Source: Aquarana catesbeiana (Eukaryota; Chordata; Amphibia; Anura; Ranidae). From it: 64,000 nt of DNA. Made by a program: the position numbers and the translations under genes. The stretch is taken from positions 333,010,039 through 333,074,038 of the forward strand of contig NC_133328.1 in NCBI RefSeq assembly GCF_042186555.1, in the 5' to 3' direction. Each line of letters opens with the position of its first letter. Positions within the stretch are counted from its first letter, which is position 1. Shown piece after piece: positions 1 to 9,181 of this stretch. Under the pieces are notes generated by a model. It was not told where the DNA came from and searched no databases. It saw nothing but the letters and a program-made list of their open reading frames with translations.

Positions 1-533
1 GTTGGCACCTCCACGCATCATACACGTCTTCCAAGTTTAGAAAAGGTTGTAGGTGGAGGGCTTTAAGCCCTGGAGGTAGTGTCTATTGTGTAGTCCGCAG
101 TTATATTGTGGTCTCCACATATCACCAGAGATCCTTTTTGGATAGTGGCAATTTTGCGGTATAGTCTTTTCAAGAAGCGGATTTGATGGGAGTTAGGTGC
201 ATACAGGTGAAACGTTTATTAAGTGCTCCCACTAGTATCAGATAGCGCCCTGCTGGGTAAATTTGGGTTTTTTTCAGGTCAAAGGCCACAGAGTCCCTAA
301 TGGTGATGAGAACTCCCTTCTGTTTCGTAGGGGCTGAGGCCAAAAAGATGTGAGGAAATTTTTTGTGGGAATTTTTTGTGCTGGAAGTGGGGAGTATTGC
401 TGGCTGAAAAGTGAGTCTCCTGAATGCAGAGGACATCAGCCTGGAGTTTAAGCGCCTCTTTCCAGACCGAGGCTCTTTTGGCCGGGTGGTTGAGGCCGTT
501 AACAATAAAAGAAACTTTAACGTTAAGAGCCAT
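1..533 (-). pseudogene. LINE ORF2 N-terminus: apurinic endonuclease domain (broken)
   Basis: The minus-strand translation from 533 gives an endonuclease start resembling VNGLNHPAKRASVWKEALKL, followed by the QETHF motif typical of L1-type APE endonucleases. A frameshift near 300 moves the reading to the frame containing KGVLITIRDSVAFDL. Near position 100 a GDHN motif corresponds to the family's GDFN. In L1 elements this domain nicks target DNA for target-primed reverse transcription. The reverse transcriptase part would lie beyond the left edge. The frameshift and the missing rest make it non-functional here. Confidence 0.75.
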
Positions 534-880
534 ATGTGCTGGGTAGGCGAGGATGCTGATAATACCTTAGACATGGTGATGTGGGGCCTCTGCTGCAGCA
601 GGTCTCAGATGAAAGGCAGAGTAGAGTAAACTTTTCATTCCGATTTTGGAGGTAGTAAGGCAGTTCTCATGATCAGTAGTAGGGGAGGAAAAATAGGGGT
701 GGGAGAAAAAACAAAGTCAAACCACATAAAAACAAATAGTTCAGTAAAAAGGTGGATTCAAACTTGAATCTGAAGGCAGAACAGCTGCCCATAACTCAGG
801 AGGGGAAAATTCTGTACTCCAGAGTGCTTCAGGAACCTCGTTAAGTGTAGGTATTTCTGATTTCTATAAATGGGTGGTTA

Positions 881-1735
881 TCAGTTGTGTTTTTTGTTGC
901 TTTTCTTTCTCGACACCGTTTGCCAGTCATACTGGGTGTGCATCTTTGCTGAGGGAGAAGGTCCTTCAGTTGTTTGGTCAGGAAGGATGTCTAGGGAGCG
1001 TAGTAGTGCTAGTCCATCCTCCACACAAGCAATCACAGTGGTATTACCCTCATGTGTGACCGTTAGTTTTACGGGGTATCCCCAACGATATGGGATATTG
1101 TGATTACGTGGGGTTTTGGTCACAGGCCGTAGGGATTTACGTTTCTGCATTGTGAATTGTGAAAGATCCCTATAGAGTTGAATATGTGCAAATTTTTCTG
1201 GAGGTTGCTGGTTTTTGCAGAAAGCAGACATGAGTTGCTCTTTAGTATGATAGAAATGCACCCGCATCAGGACATCTCGGGGTATGTTATCTGGGAGATG
1301 GGATGGTTTTGGTAATCTATGGATGCGATCGACAAGCATTTCAGACTCAGATATGGAGGGTAGGAACACTTTTATGAGGTCATGGGCGTATTGTTGAAGT
1401 TGTGCGGGGAGTATAACTTCAGGGACTCCCCTAACCTTAAGATTGTTCCTCCTGGACCTGTCCTCAAGGTCAGCCACCTTGGCTTTGAGCCATGTTATGT
1501 CATCAGAGTGATTGTTATGGGCATCGATCAAAGTGTTATGTGAGGATGCAAAGTCCCCATTTTTTTTCTCAATATGATCCACCCTTCCTCCCAGTGCACC
1601 CACTTCAGCTTTAAAATTGTTTACACACTGTAGCATGTCAGCATGCATGGAGCTGCGGAGGGAGACAAGCATGTCCTTAAGTAAGGTATCTGACACTGGT
1701 TTATCAGTGTTGGGGAATGCAGTGAAGGGGTCCAC
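881..1735 (-). pseudogene. L1/Tx1 ORF1 protein, C-terminal two thirds
   Basis: The minus-strand reading has an LLKDMLVSL start, a coiled-coil region, then EDRSRRNNLKVRGVPE, the signature at the start of the RRM of L1-type ORF1 RNA-binding proteins. This is followed by VDRIHRLPKP and IPYRWGYPVKLTV of the RRM and C-terminal domains. ORF1 proteins coat LINE RNA as trimers. The upstream part is at 3412-3646; the L2-like insertion between them accounts for the break. The basic C-terminus ends at 881. The same architecture occurs in the intact ORF1 at 6517-7689. Confidence 0.85.
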
Positions 1736-3405
1736 TATTATTATTACTATACAGGATTTATATAGCACCAACAGTTTGCGCAGCGCTTTACAACATGAGG
1801 GCAGACAGTACACTTACAATACAAATCGATACAGGAGGGATCAGAGGGCCCTGCTCGTTAGAGCTTACAATCTAGAAGGGAGGGTCAATTGGAAACAAAA
1901 GGTAATAACTGTGGGGAATGAGCTGATGGAGAAAATGAAAATACAGTTGTTAGGTGTGGGTAGGGTAGGCTTCTCTGAAGAGAAGGGTTTTCAGGGATCA
2001 TCTAAAAGCTAATAAAGTAGGAGATAAGTGGACAGATTGGGGTTTGGCATTCCATAGGATTGGAGAGGCTTTGGAAAAGTCCTGGAGGTGAGCATGGGAA
2101 GAGGTGACGAGGGAGCTAGAGAGCAGGAGGTCTTGAGAGGAATGAAGAGAACGAGTAGGTTGGTATTTAAAGACTAGGCTAGTGATGTAGCTGGGGGCGA
2201 ATTGTGGATGGCTTTGTACGTAGTTGTTAGTATTTTTAATTTAATTCTTTGGCCGAGCGGAAGCCAGTGGAGGGATTGACAGAGAGGAGTGGCAGACACA
2301 GAGCGATTGGTAAGGTGGATGAGTGTGGTAGCAGCATTCATGATGGATTAAAGATGTGATAGACTATGTAGAGGTAAGCCAATGAAAAGGGAGTTGCAGT
2401 AATCGAGGCGAGAGATGACCAGCAAGTGAATTAAGAGCTTTGTTGTGTCACTGGTTAGAAAGGGGTGTATTTTGGAGATGTTGCGGAGGTTGAGGTGGCA
2501 GGATTTGGACAGTGATTAGATGTGTTGCTTGAAGGAGAGTTCAGAGTCCAGGACTACACCTAGAACATTGGCATGTGGCAATGGGCTTATAGTTGTGTCA
2601 TCTATTTTTGACAGAGAGATCAGGGGAAGGGGAGGGGGCATATGGGGGAGGAAAAACTATAAGTTCAGTTTTGGATAGATTGAGTTTGAAGAAGTTGTTT
2701 GACATCCAGACTGATATATATGATAGTAAATTAGTGATACGTGAGGAGACAGAGGGAGTGAGCTGAGGGGTAGAGAAATAGATTTGGGTGTCGTCAGTGT
2801 AGAGGTGGTATTGAAAGCCATGGGAGGCTATAAGTTGACCCAGGGAGGAGGTGTAGATTAAAAATAGGAGAGGTCCAAGAACAGAACCTTGGGGGACTCC
2901 AACAGAGAAAGGAAGAGGAGAGGAGGAAGTAGAGTTGTAAGAAATGCTAAAGGTGCGATTAGATAAGTAGGAAGACAATCAGCGAAGAGTACAGTCACAG
3001 AGACCAAATGCGTGGAGCTTTTTGAGGAGGTCAACCGTATCAAAGGCAGCAGAGAGGTCCAGGAGTAGGAATACAGAATAGTGTTGGTTTTGGCCGTTAG
3101 TAGATCATTTGTTAGTTTTAGGAGAGCAGTTTCTGTGGAGTGTTGAGGATGAAATCCAGACTGAAGGGGATCAAGAAGGCTATTATCAGCAAGGTGGATC
3201 CTCAGTTGATTGTAGACCAGACATTCGAGGAGTTTGGATAAGAAGGGGAGCAAGGAGATGAGGCGTAGGTTGTTAAGATTGGATGGGTCCAGTGAGGGCT
3301 TTTTAAGTATGGGTCTGAAAAGTGCATGTTTTAGAGAGTTGGGGAAGATGCCATAAGAGAGGGAGAGATTGAAGATGTGGGTTAGAAAGTGTAGCACTAG
3401 TTTCC
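1736..3405 (-). mobile_element. 5'-truncated L2-like LINE inserted in LINE-1 ORF1
   Basis: A minus-strand Jockey-superfamily LINE of L2 type. Its 3' end is the (ATA)n tract at 1736-1750, preceded (minus sense) by a tail matching the 3' end at 22216-22862, including the TTGTAAGCTC and GCAGGGCCCTC words. It carries the 3' half of the reverse transcriptase. Its 5' junction near 3405 interrupts the ORF1 coding sequence of the host LINE. I could not settle a target-site duplication; TCCA-type bases occur at both junctions but are too short to count. Confidence 0.8.
2598..3400 (-). pseudogene. L2-like reverse transcriptase fragment (frameshifted)
   Basis: The minus-strand frames give successive RT blocks: HFLTHIFNLSLSYGIFP, an LLPFLSKLLECLVYNQL block, GFHPQHSTETALLKLTNDLL (about 3400-3110), then after a frameshift near 3060-3100 a block with VGVPQGSVLGPLLFLIYT and the catalytic box YTDDTQIYF (about 2800-2980). 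YADD is usual, so the T is a small oddity next to an otherwise complete box. The thumb region ends at 2598. RT would copy LINE RNA at the nicked target. The frameshift makes this copy defective. Confidence 0.85.
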
Positions 3406-3411
3406 TTATGT

Positions 3412-3646
3412 CCAACATGGAGTCCTGACATGTGCTCACCTGTCGGATGTCTTCAGTCATGCATGGCTTTGATTTTGCTGGGCTGCGAGAAAGAGGTGTG
3501 GAGGCATCAGGAGAGTCATGAGCGGAGCTGCTGGAGGGAGAGTCATCCCCGCCATCGGCGCCATTTTGGCAAGGATCGCAACCCACCGGCGTGAATAAAT
3601 CTTTTAGTTTCTTCAGCTGGAACACTTCTTTGCATTTGCGGGTCAT
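3412..3646 (-). pseudogene. L1/Tx1 ORF1 N-terminal part, cut by L2 insertion
   Basis: Reading begins MTRKCKEVFQLKKLK at 3646 and runs through a Ser/Asp-rich low-complexity stretch before meeting the L2-like insertion. The continuation is at 1735. This is the disordered N-terminus usual for L1-type ORF1 proteins. The leader between 3647 and 3787 is the probable 5' UTR. Family assignment rests on the continuation, because this N-terminus is poorly conserved. Confidence 0.65.
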
Positions 3647-3787
3647 CCTGTGGCTGTGGCAGCACCTTTGGACAGTCAGTGGTGGCTGTGTGGGCTAGCA
3701 GTGTCATCCCAAAAGTGGCCGGTTCCCGTTGTTGGAGCGGAGCTGTGTATTCAGGCTTCCATTCAGCTGCGCGGTAGCCATGCCCCC

Positions 3788-4159
3788 TGATCTTTCTTTT
3801 ATTCATTCCATTTGTTTACCCTTTGCTATATTTTGGAACAGCTTCATTTGACCTCAAACCTGCTGCATCCAAATGTAAGTTGAATTGAAAGGTATATATT
3901 TTCATACCCCTTTGTTCAGGCCCATACGTTTATGTCCATATTATTGAACCCATTATCCACGGTTATTGGTCGATACCTTATAATTTTTGTTTTAGACAAT
4001 GGAACACTTACCTTATCAGACTGACATCTTCCGATCCCTGGTTACCATAAAATGAAGCCTGCATAAAACTCTCTAGCAGTGCATGGACATTTGGAATGTA
4101 GGTATTTACATTCTTAACCTAATAGTCCCACAGCTATATGACACAGTGGCTCATTTATG
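3788..4159. other. Unassigned spacer between two LINEs
   Basis: AT-rich sequence with no frame or repeat that I recognise. It separates the 5' end of the first LINE (3787) from the 3' end of the second (about 4160), so it may be a stretch of original host DNA. Confidence 0.4.
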
Positions 4160-4171
4160 TTTTTTTATTTT

Positions 4172-4463
4172 GTTCTAATAGTATTCAATGTACAACTTTT
4201 TGCTGTGGCTGCGGGGACTGATATACACAGCGAAGTGCCAGTAAGCATTGTTGCAAGGAGAATTGTAGGCCCAGGGCATTTTCCCAAAGAGATTTTTCAA
4301 ATATTGGGCTTTTCTTGGAGAATATTATAAAATAGGGAAATGCCTTTGGTTCCTCTAGTGTTAGAGGAAAGATAGTGCCAGGCCTTTTTTGGGACAGATA
4401 CTTGTAAATGTGGATTATGCAGGAGGCAGTGAGATAATTGGAGATAATGGTAGAATTCTGTAG
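4172..4463 (-). pseudogene. LINE-2 ORF2 C-terminal segment (last piece)
   Basis: The minus-strand reading contains LTASCIIHIYKYLSQ and later LALRCVYQSPQ, which I align loosely with the ILTRWYYTPQ region of the intact ORF2 at about 12500. It is contiguous with 5815-6406 once the hAT-type element 4464-5814 is removed. It ends in an AATAAA-containing A-rich run, well before the usual CCHC knuckle, suggesting truncation or internal polyadenylation. Confidence 0.5.
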
Positions 4464-5814
4464 TAGGCATGTGCACACTGAAGTATTTTGTTTCGGAATT
4501 TCGTTTTCGTCCAAAAAATAAATTTATTTAGTTACTCCCGAAATTCGTTATTATTCATTTAGTTTTTCGTTAAAAATTGCATTCGTCCAAAAATCCAAAT
4601 TAATTAAGGTCGAATCTGTCATTGAAGGCTTATGGTGTCTGTTGAATGTTCAAAGAAGATTTGACGGAGCAGCTAAACTGTACATGTACATTTCCGGTAG
4701 AATTTTCCGCCTACAAGCTAGCTGTAGTAGAATTCTAATGTTGTATGACTAGTAATATTTATATTTATTAATTATTTTACTAGTCAACCAACATTAGAAT
4801 GTTTCTATAGCCTATGGGCGGATGCATTTGACCGGAAATGTACGATTGCAGCATTGTACAGCTTAGCTGCTCCGTCGAATCTTCTAGAACTTTTGACAGA
4901 CACCATAAGCCAAAGATTTGATGTTTGTATGTTTTTCGTTGCTTTGTCGAATCTTCGTCGTTCATGTTGAATGGTCTACTCTACCCCAACAGTCAGCCAA
5001 CTTTCACATTCGTTTCTCAATCTCCAAGTGCAATGACGGGCGTGGCATCCGACGTTGTGTCAGATATTGATATGGCATTATAAAATAGAATCTATAATAA
5101 TAAATCCCCCCCCACAACAGGGGCAGCATCTGAGGCTATCACAACACTAGCAACACTAGTATCACTATCAAGTTCACAACACTAACACAATAGCAGCAGA
5201 TTATTATGAAAAAGTTAAGTTGAACTGTAGCTTGCTTTACTATTCTGCTGCTGTGCTTATGCTTAATTGCTAAATAATTCAGGTTCTCTGACCAATGGAC
5301 CAGCTAAGATTGACTGTCTTCTGAAATGATTCAGTGTGTGTTTCTCTCTCTGCTAGCAAATCGTAAGTGAAAGTAAGTTGGTTGTACATGTGTACTTAGT
5401 TCTAGCTATTTTACTTCCCCTCCTCTTTGGGTACAATCGGCCAATAACATTCATCATCATAATTATTTTTATTTTACTTCCCCCACCCAATTCAAGCAGT
5501 GATCTTTTCTCTCTATGTCAAATAATTTCTCTCTGTCGAATCTTTTCTCTCTATGTAGAATAATCTTGGACTAAAAGAGTTTAGGTTAGGCACATTCGAC
5601 CACAGGTTCGATAGACACAGATTGTTATTGTCAGCGTCATGTCGAATCTCCTATCCATATCGAATTGTTGTCGCAATGAAAATAAAGCATTTGTTTATGT
5701 CGGATCTTTCGGTTGTCGTACTCTGCACTTTTGTTATAGTTTGTTAAAATGATAACGAAAATACCTGAAATTCGGATGAAAATGCATTTGGACGAAAACA
5801 AATGCACATGTCTA
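4464..5814. mobile_element. Non-autonomous hAT-type fold-back element
   Basis: The termini are TAGGCATGTGCA on the left and, inverted, TAGACATGTGCA on the right (11 of 12 match). The flanking octamers TTCTGTAG (4456-4463) and TTCGGTAG (5815-5822) match at 7 of 8, fitting a hAT-type 8-bp target duplication. An inner palindrome with arms at about 4610-4760 and 4775-4925 folds around an AT-rich loop near 4765. No transposase frame is present. The flanks rejoin LINE-2 ORF2 coding sequence. Confidence 0.75.
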
Positions 5815-6406
5815 TTCGGTAGAGGGAAGATTCAATTTGCCTGCAAGTTGGGTAAAAGATTTAAGAGTCTCCTGGGTGAACAACTCATCTATGTATAAGG
5901 CATCTCCTTTAAGCCAGTTGTTTAGATTCAGTTCAGGAATTAAAAGTTGCAGGGTTTTAACCAAGATTCTCAGTGCCATAACCGGTGTCTCTGTCCAAGA
6001 TGAGGTTACAAATTCGCCATCACACTTGAACTGAGATTACAATCATGGGAAGGAAATGAGAAGGAACTTTACCATCTGGCTTGGTGCTATATAACCATAA
6101 TGATAAATTATGACCCGGGACTGCAGAGGCTTACAGTTCTCCCCACAATGTGTTAGGCGTTGAGTGAAACCTTTCTTTCATTTGAGCTAGGATTGTAACA
6201 GAAAAGTAGTCTGGTAAATACAGTATATGTAGCCAGAACCACCTGCAAATCTGTGTTTGAAGAGGCGTGTACATGCACAGTGGGGCTTTTTCCCCTTCCA
6301 TATGTACTACACTAAAAATTTTTGAAGGGAGAGAAGGAAAGATTTGGGGAGAGGGATGGGAAGAGAACAGAAAACATACAGCAGTTGCAGTAAAACATTC
6401 AGTTGA
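5815..6406 (-). pseudogene. LINE-2 ORF2 thumb/C-terminal segment
   Basis: The minus-strand reading near 5830-5930 includes DALYIDELFTQETLKSF, typical of the region after the RT thumb in L1-type ORF2. It sits between the hAT-type element (ends 5814) and the full-length LINE (starts 6407). 6392-6406 is one copy of the 15-bp target duplication created by the full-length LINE. Stops and frame changes are present. Confidence 0.6.
6392..6406. repeat. Target-site duplication, left copy, of full-length L1/Tx1
   Basis: AAAACATTCAGTTGA occurs here and again at 13538-13552 after the poly(A) tail, overlapping its last As. A perfect 15-bp match defines both ends of the inserted LINE and is the expected product of target-primed reverse transcription. 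Confidence 0.95.
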
Positions 6407-6516
6407 GGGGGCGTGGTCTGGACATGGCCGAGTGAAGACGTGTGCTTGAGGAGCTCCCGGTCCGACCCGTCCTTAACCAGCTTTTATTCACCATATAACT
6501 CCTCGGTACACCTGGA

Positions 6517-7689
6517 ATGTACTCCGCTGGGAAGCGGAGAGGAAAGCAGAGGAAGAAAGAATCCCCCAAACCGCACAGGAACGCTGACATACAGCGGTAT
6601 CTTTTAAACAATCAAGGGGACTCCCCGATTACCAAGATGGCGGATGCCACGAGGCCTGGTCCCTCTGCTGCACAGTCGCGGGCCCCCTCTACCTCTCCAT
6701 CGGGACCAGACAACCTGGACGTGGACTGTAATATACCAGAGGTGTTCCGACTGGACACCACAGCACAGTCACAGCAATCCCCCGTGCCACTGATCCTTCA
6801 GGCTGACGCTGAGTTGAGAGCTTTGCTGCAAGCTCTCCCGACTCGTTCGGACATAGAAGCCATAATTAGCAGAATGGAAGCAACTCATCGTAAGGAGATA
6901 ACTATAGTGAGACAAGAAGTGCGCTCACTTTCGGAGCGAGTGGAGACTGGAGAAGCCTCAGTGACGGCAATGGAACGGCGGATATCAGCGGTAGAGGCAG
7001 CACAAACATCCCAGGCTGAGACTATTCTCACTCAACAACTTCACATGGAAGAAATCGAGGACCGCAGCAGGCGCAACAATCTACGCCTGAGGGGCCTGCC
7101 AGAGGCCACTGGATCGGAGGATTTGGCAGCGTCTGCCCTCGCCATCTTCAGAGATCTGACAGGAACCTCACTTCCCCCTAACCTGTCCTTCGATCGAATT
7201 CACAGAGCCCTCGGCCCGCGCTCAGCTGATCCGGACAGACCGAGGGATGTCATCTGCCGAATCCACCAGTACTCACACAAGGAGCTAATACTCCGTGCAG
7301 CATGGAAGAGAGGAGATCTGGAGTTCGACGGCGCTCCTGTGCGTATCATGCCAGACCTATCTAGAGCGACACTACAGCGGAGGGCCCTGTTGAAGCCAGT
7401 CCTGGAGGCTGCCAGGCACAGCGGTCTCACATACCGATGGGGCTTCCCTATTTCGGTCACATTCAGGAAAGCCCAGCACTCTTTTACTCTGCGGACCCAT
7501 GCAGACCTCCCTGCCCTGATTTCCTTTATGGACATGGAACCCATCGCGGTGCCTGACTGGCTACAGCTGCTACAGCGCTCCAATCCCCGTTCCGGAATGT
7601 CGGGCATAAGAAGAGCCAGATCACCCAGACCACAGAGGAGCCAACGCAGATCTCGTCTCAACCCTGCAGAAGCGCCGAGAGAGGACTGA
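6517..7689 (+). CDS. L1/Tx1 ORF1 RNA-binding protein (intact)
   Basis: 390 residues, open throughout. Order: basic N-terminus, Ser/Pro-rich disordered part (to about 75), coiled coil (about 75-175) for trimerisation, then EDRSRRNNLRLRGLPEA (about 180-197) at the start of the RRM, FDRIHRALGP, and a C-terminal domain with TYRWGFPISVTF. The tail is very Arg-rich. ORF1 proteins bind LINE RNA with nucleic-acid chaperone activity in a cytoplasmic particle. The in-frame ATG at 6637, in a stronger context (CCAAGATGGCGG), is a plausible true start giving about 350 residues. ORF2 begins 1.5 kb downstream, so it is probably translated by reinitiation or from another start. Confidence 0.92.
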   Translation: MYSAGKRRGKQRKKESPKPHRNADIQRYLLNNQGDSPITKMADATRPGPSAAQSRAPSTSPSGPDNLDVDCNIPEVFRLDTTAQSQQSPVPLILQADAELRALLQALPTRSDIEAIISRMEATHRKEITIVRQEVRSLSERVETGEASVTAMERRISAVEAAQTSQAETILTQQLHMEEIEDRSRRNNLRLRGLPEATGSEDLAASALAIFRDLTGTSLPPNLSFDRIHRALGPRSADPDRPRDVICRIHQYSHKELILRAAWKRGDLEFDGAPVRIMPDLSRATLQRRALLKPVLEAARHSGLTYRWGFPISVTFRKAQHSFTLRTHADLPALISFMDMEPIAVPDWLQLLQRSNPRSGMSGIRRARSPRPQRSQRRSRLNPAEAPRED

Positions 7690-9181
7690 GCGGTACCAAT
7701 ATTGCGGTGAGATCCTAAAGACCAGCTTCCCCCCTGATGTTCCACTTCCCCCATTTGTGTTGTACTGGATTTTGTGGGCCCCCCCCACCCCCTGACGGTC
7801 CCTCTTTATCAGGATGATAAATCATCGCTGCCTCCTGGGAATCTCCCCCATGGTTTGACCAGCCCCCGCCCCCCCCCCTGACTGTGGTGTTCGTTGTCAC
7901 CGGCCATGGGGAAGCATTGGCGGCTGGCGGGGAGAGGGGATGGGGGAGCTTGCTATGTGGAATCTCTGCATGGGCAGAGGTGTGTTTGGGTGCTCTCGGC
8001 ATCTGGTACACATGCTATTGAAGCGATCTGTGGGGGGTTCTGGAGGGGGGGGGGGAGGGGGCTGCGTGCGGAGAGGGGGGAGGCCACCTCCCCATGCTCG
8101 CTGTGGGAACTGGGGGAGAACCTGCGAGTCTCCTTTGAGTGTCCGCCCATCCCCTCACCCCACCCGGACTATCTCCAACCAAAGCCTGCTGTCACAGGAC
8201 TTAGACACACTTTTCTTATACAGAAAGGCTAAGGGGACACTCTGGCAGTCACTCAGGAGATCTTGGAACATAGTCTAGGTGACGCCAAATGTGCCAAAAA
8301 AAGCTTACCCTACCACGCTGAGGACGCAAGGAATATGTGCTTAACCCAGTGGACTGGAATAGAGGAACTTCACAATTAGCTGCTATTTGTGCTTACCTAA
8401 CACTGGGAGCTGAAGTTATGTGGGGTGAACCATGCTGTGGGATTGTACTATGATATACTGAAGCTGCTGCATTTGTATAGTATAGAGAATACCCACTGTG
8501 GAAAGCTAGGATTTGAGCAGTATCTGTCAGAATGAGCCATACTCATAATGCCACCAATGTACCCAGAGGACCTTAGGGGATCTACGGGGGAGGAGGTGAT
8601 GGGGTAGGAATTGTCCGGAGAGGGGGAGAACACGGCTGTGTTCCCTACTGCTAATTTTCAGGTTCATTTTAACGCAAATGATCGGGGGGATAAGTAACTA
8701 ACTAGGTCTAAATGGATCTCTTAGCATATCTCCTGTCCCCCCTCTTGGGGGGAGGGGGTTGGTTTTCTCTTTTCCTTATAAGCATTTAAATTGTTACGGA
8801 GTTAATTATTAATTTACGTTATTAAGCTGGGGGGCGTGGAGTGGATCGGGAGACTCCCTCTCGGTCAGCTCTTACCACTTCCCAATTAGGACGGAACATC
8901 TCCCTGGCGTAAACAGGGACATGCTTCTTAGCAAATAAGTTTATTTGCATTTAGATATACGACAGTCAGATTCAACTGTCAGTTATCTGTCTTTCTGGAC
9001 AGTTACATACTCAACTCTTCTATTTCTCCTTTCCTTCCCTCTCTTTCTTTCTTTTCCCCTCATCTACCCTCCCCTTTATCTAAGCCTTACTGACATCTAC
9101 TTATTCCTTCCCCCCTTAATTGTTCCCCACCCCTTCTCTTCAATCCACCCTCTGTACTAACGCCACCGGACCCGGGCGACA
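7690..9181 (+). other. Long inter-ORF region of the full-length LINE
   Basis: 1.5 kb without a convincing frame. It contains C- and G-runs (about 7775-7880 and 8040-8060) and a pyrimidine-rich tract (about 9000-9160) just before the ORF2 ATG. Mammalian L1 elements have a far shorter inter-ORF gap, so the length is notable. The short frames here are low-complexity shadows. Confidence 0.7.

Larger units (their letters stand above)
1..3787 (-). mobile_element. L1/Tx1-group LINE (LINE-1 of window), 5' part, runs off left edge
   Basis: A minus-strand non-LTR retrotransposon whose 5' end lies near 3787. Read on the minus strand it begins with a G-run followed by CATGGCTACC, like the G-rich starts of the two other L1/Tx1 elements in this window (6407 and 30750). 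The order is 5' leader, ORF1 (3646 down to 3412, then 1735 to 881 after an inserted L2-like element), a spacer of about 350 bp, and ORF2 from about 533 to the window edge. The 3' part lies outside the window. The frames are broken, so it is a dead copy. Confidence 0.8.

Noticed and set aside
7200..7754. 184-residue minus-strand frame
   Set aside because: Antisense shadow of LINE ORF1.
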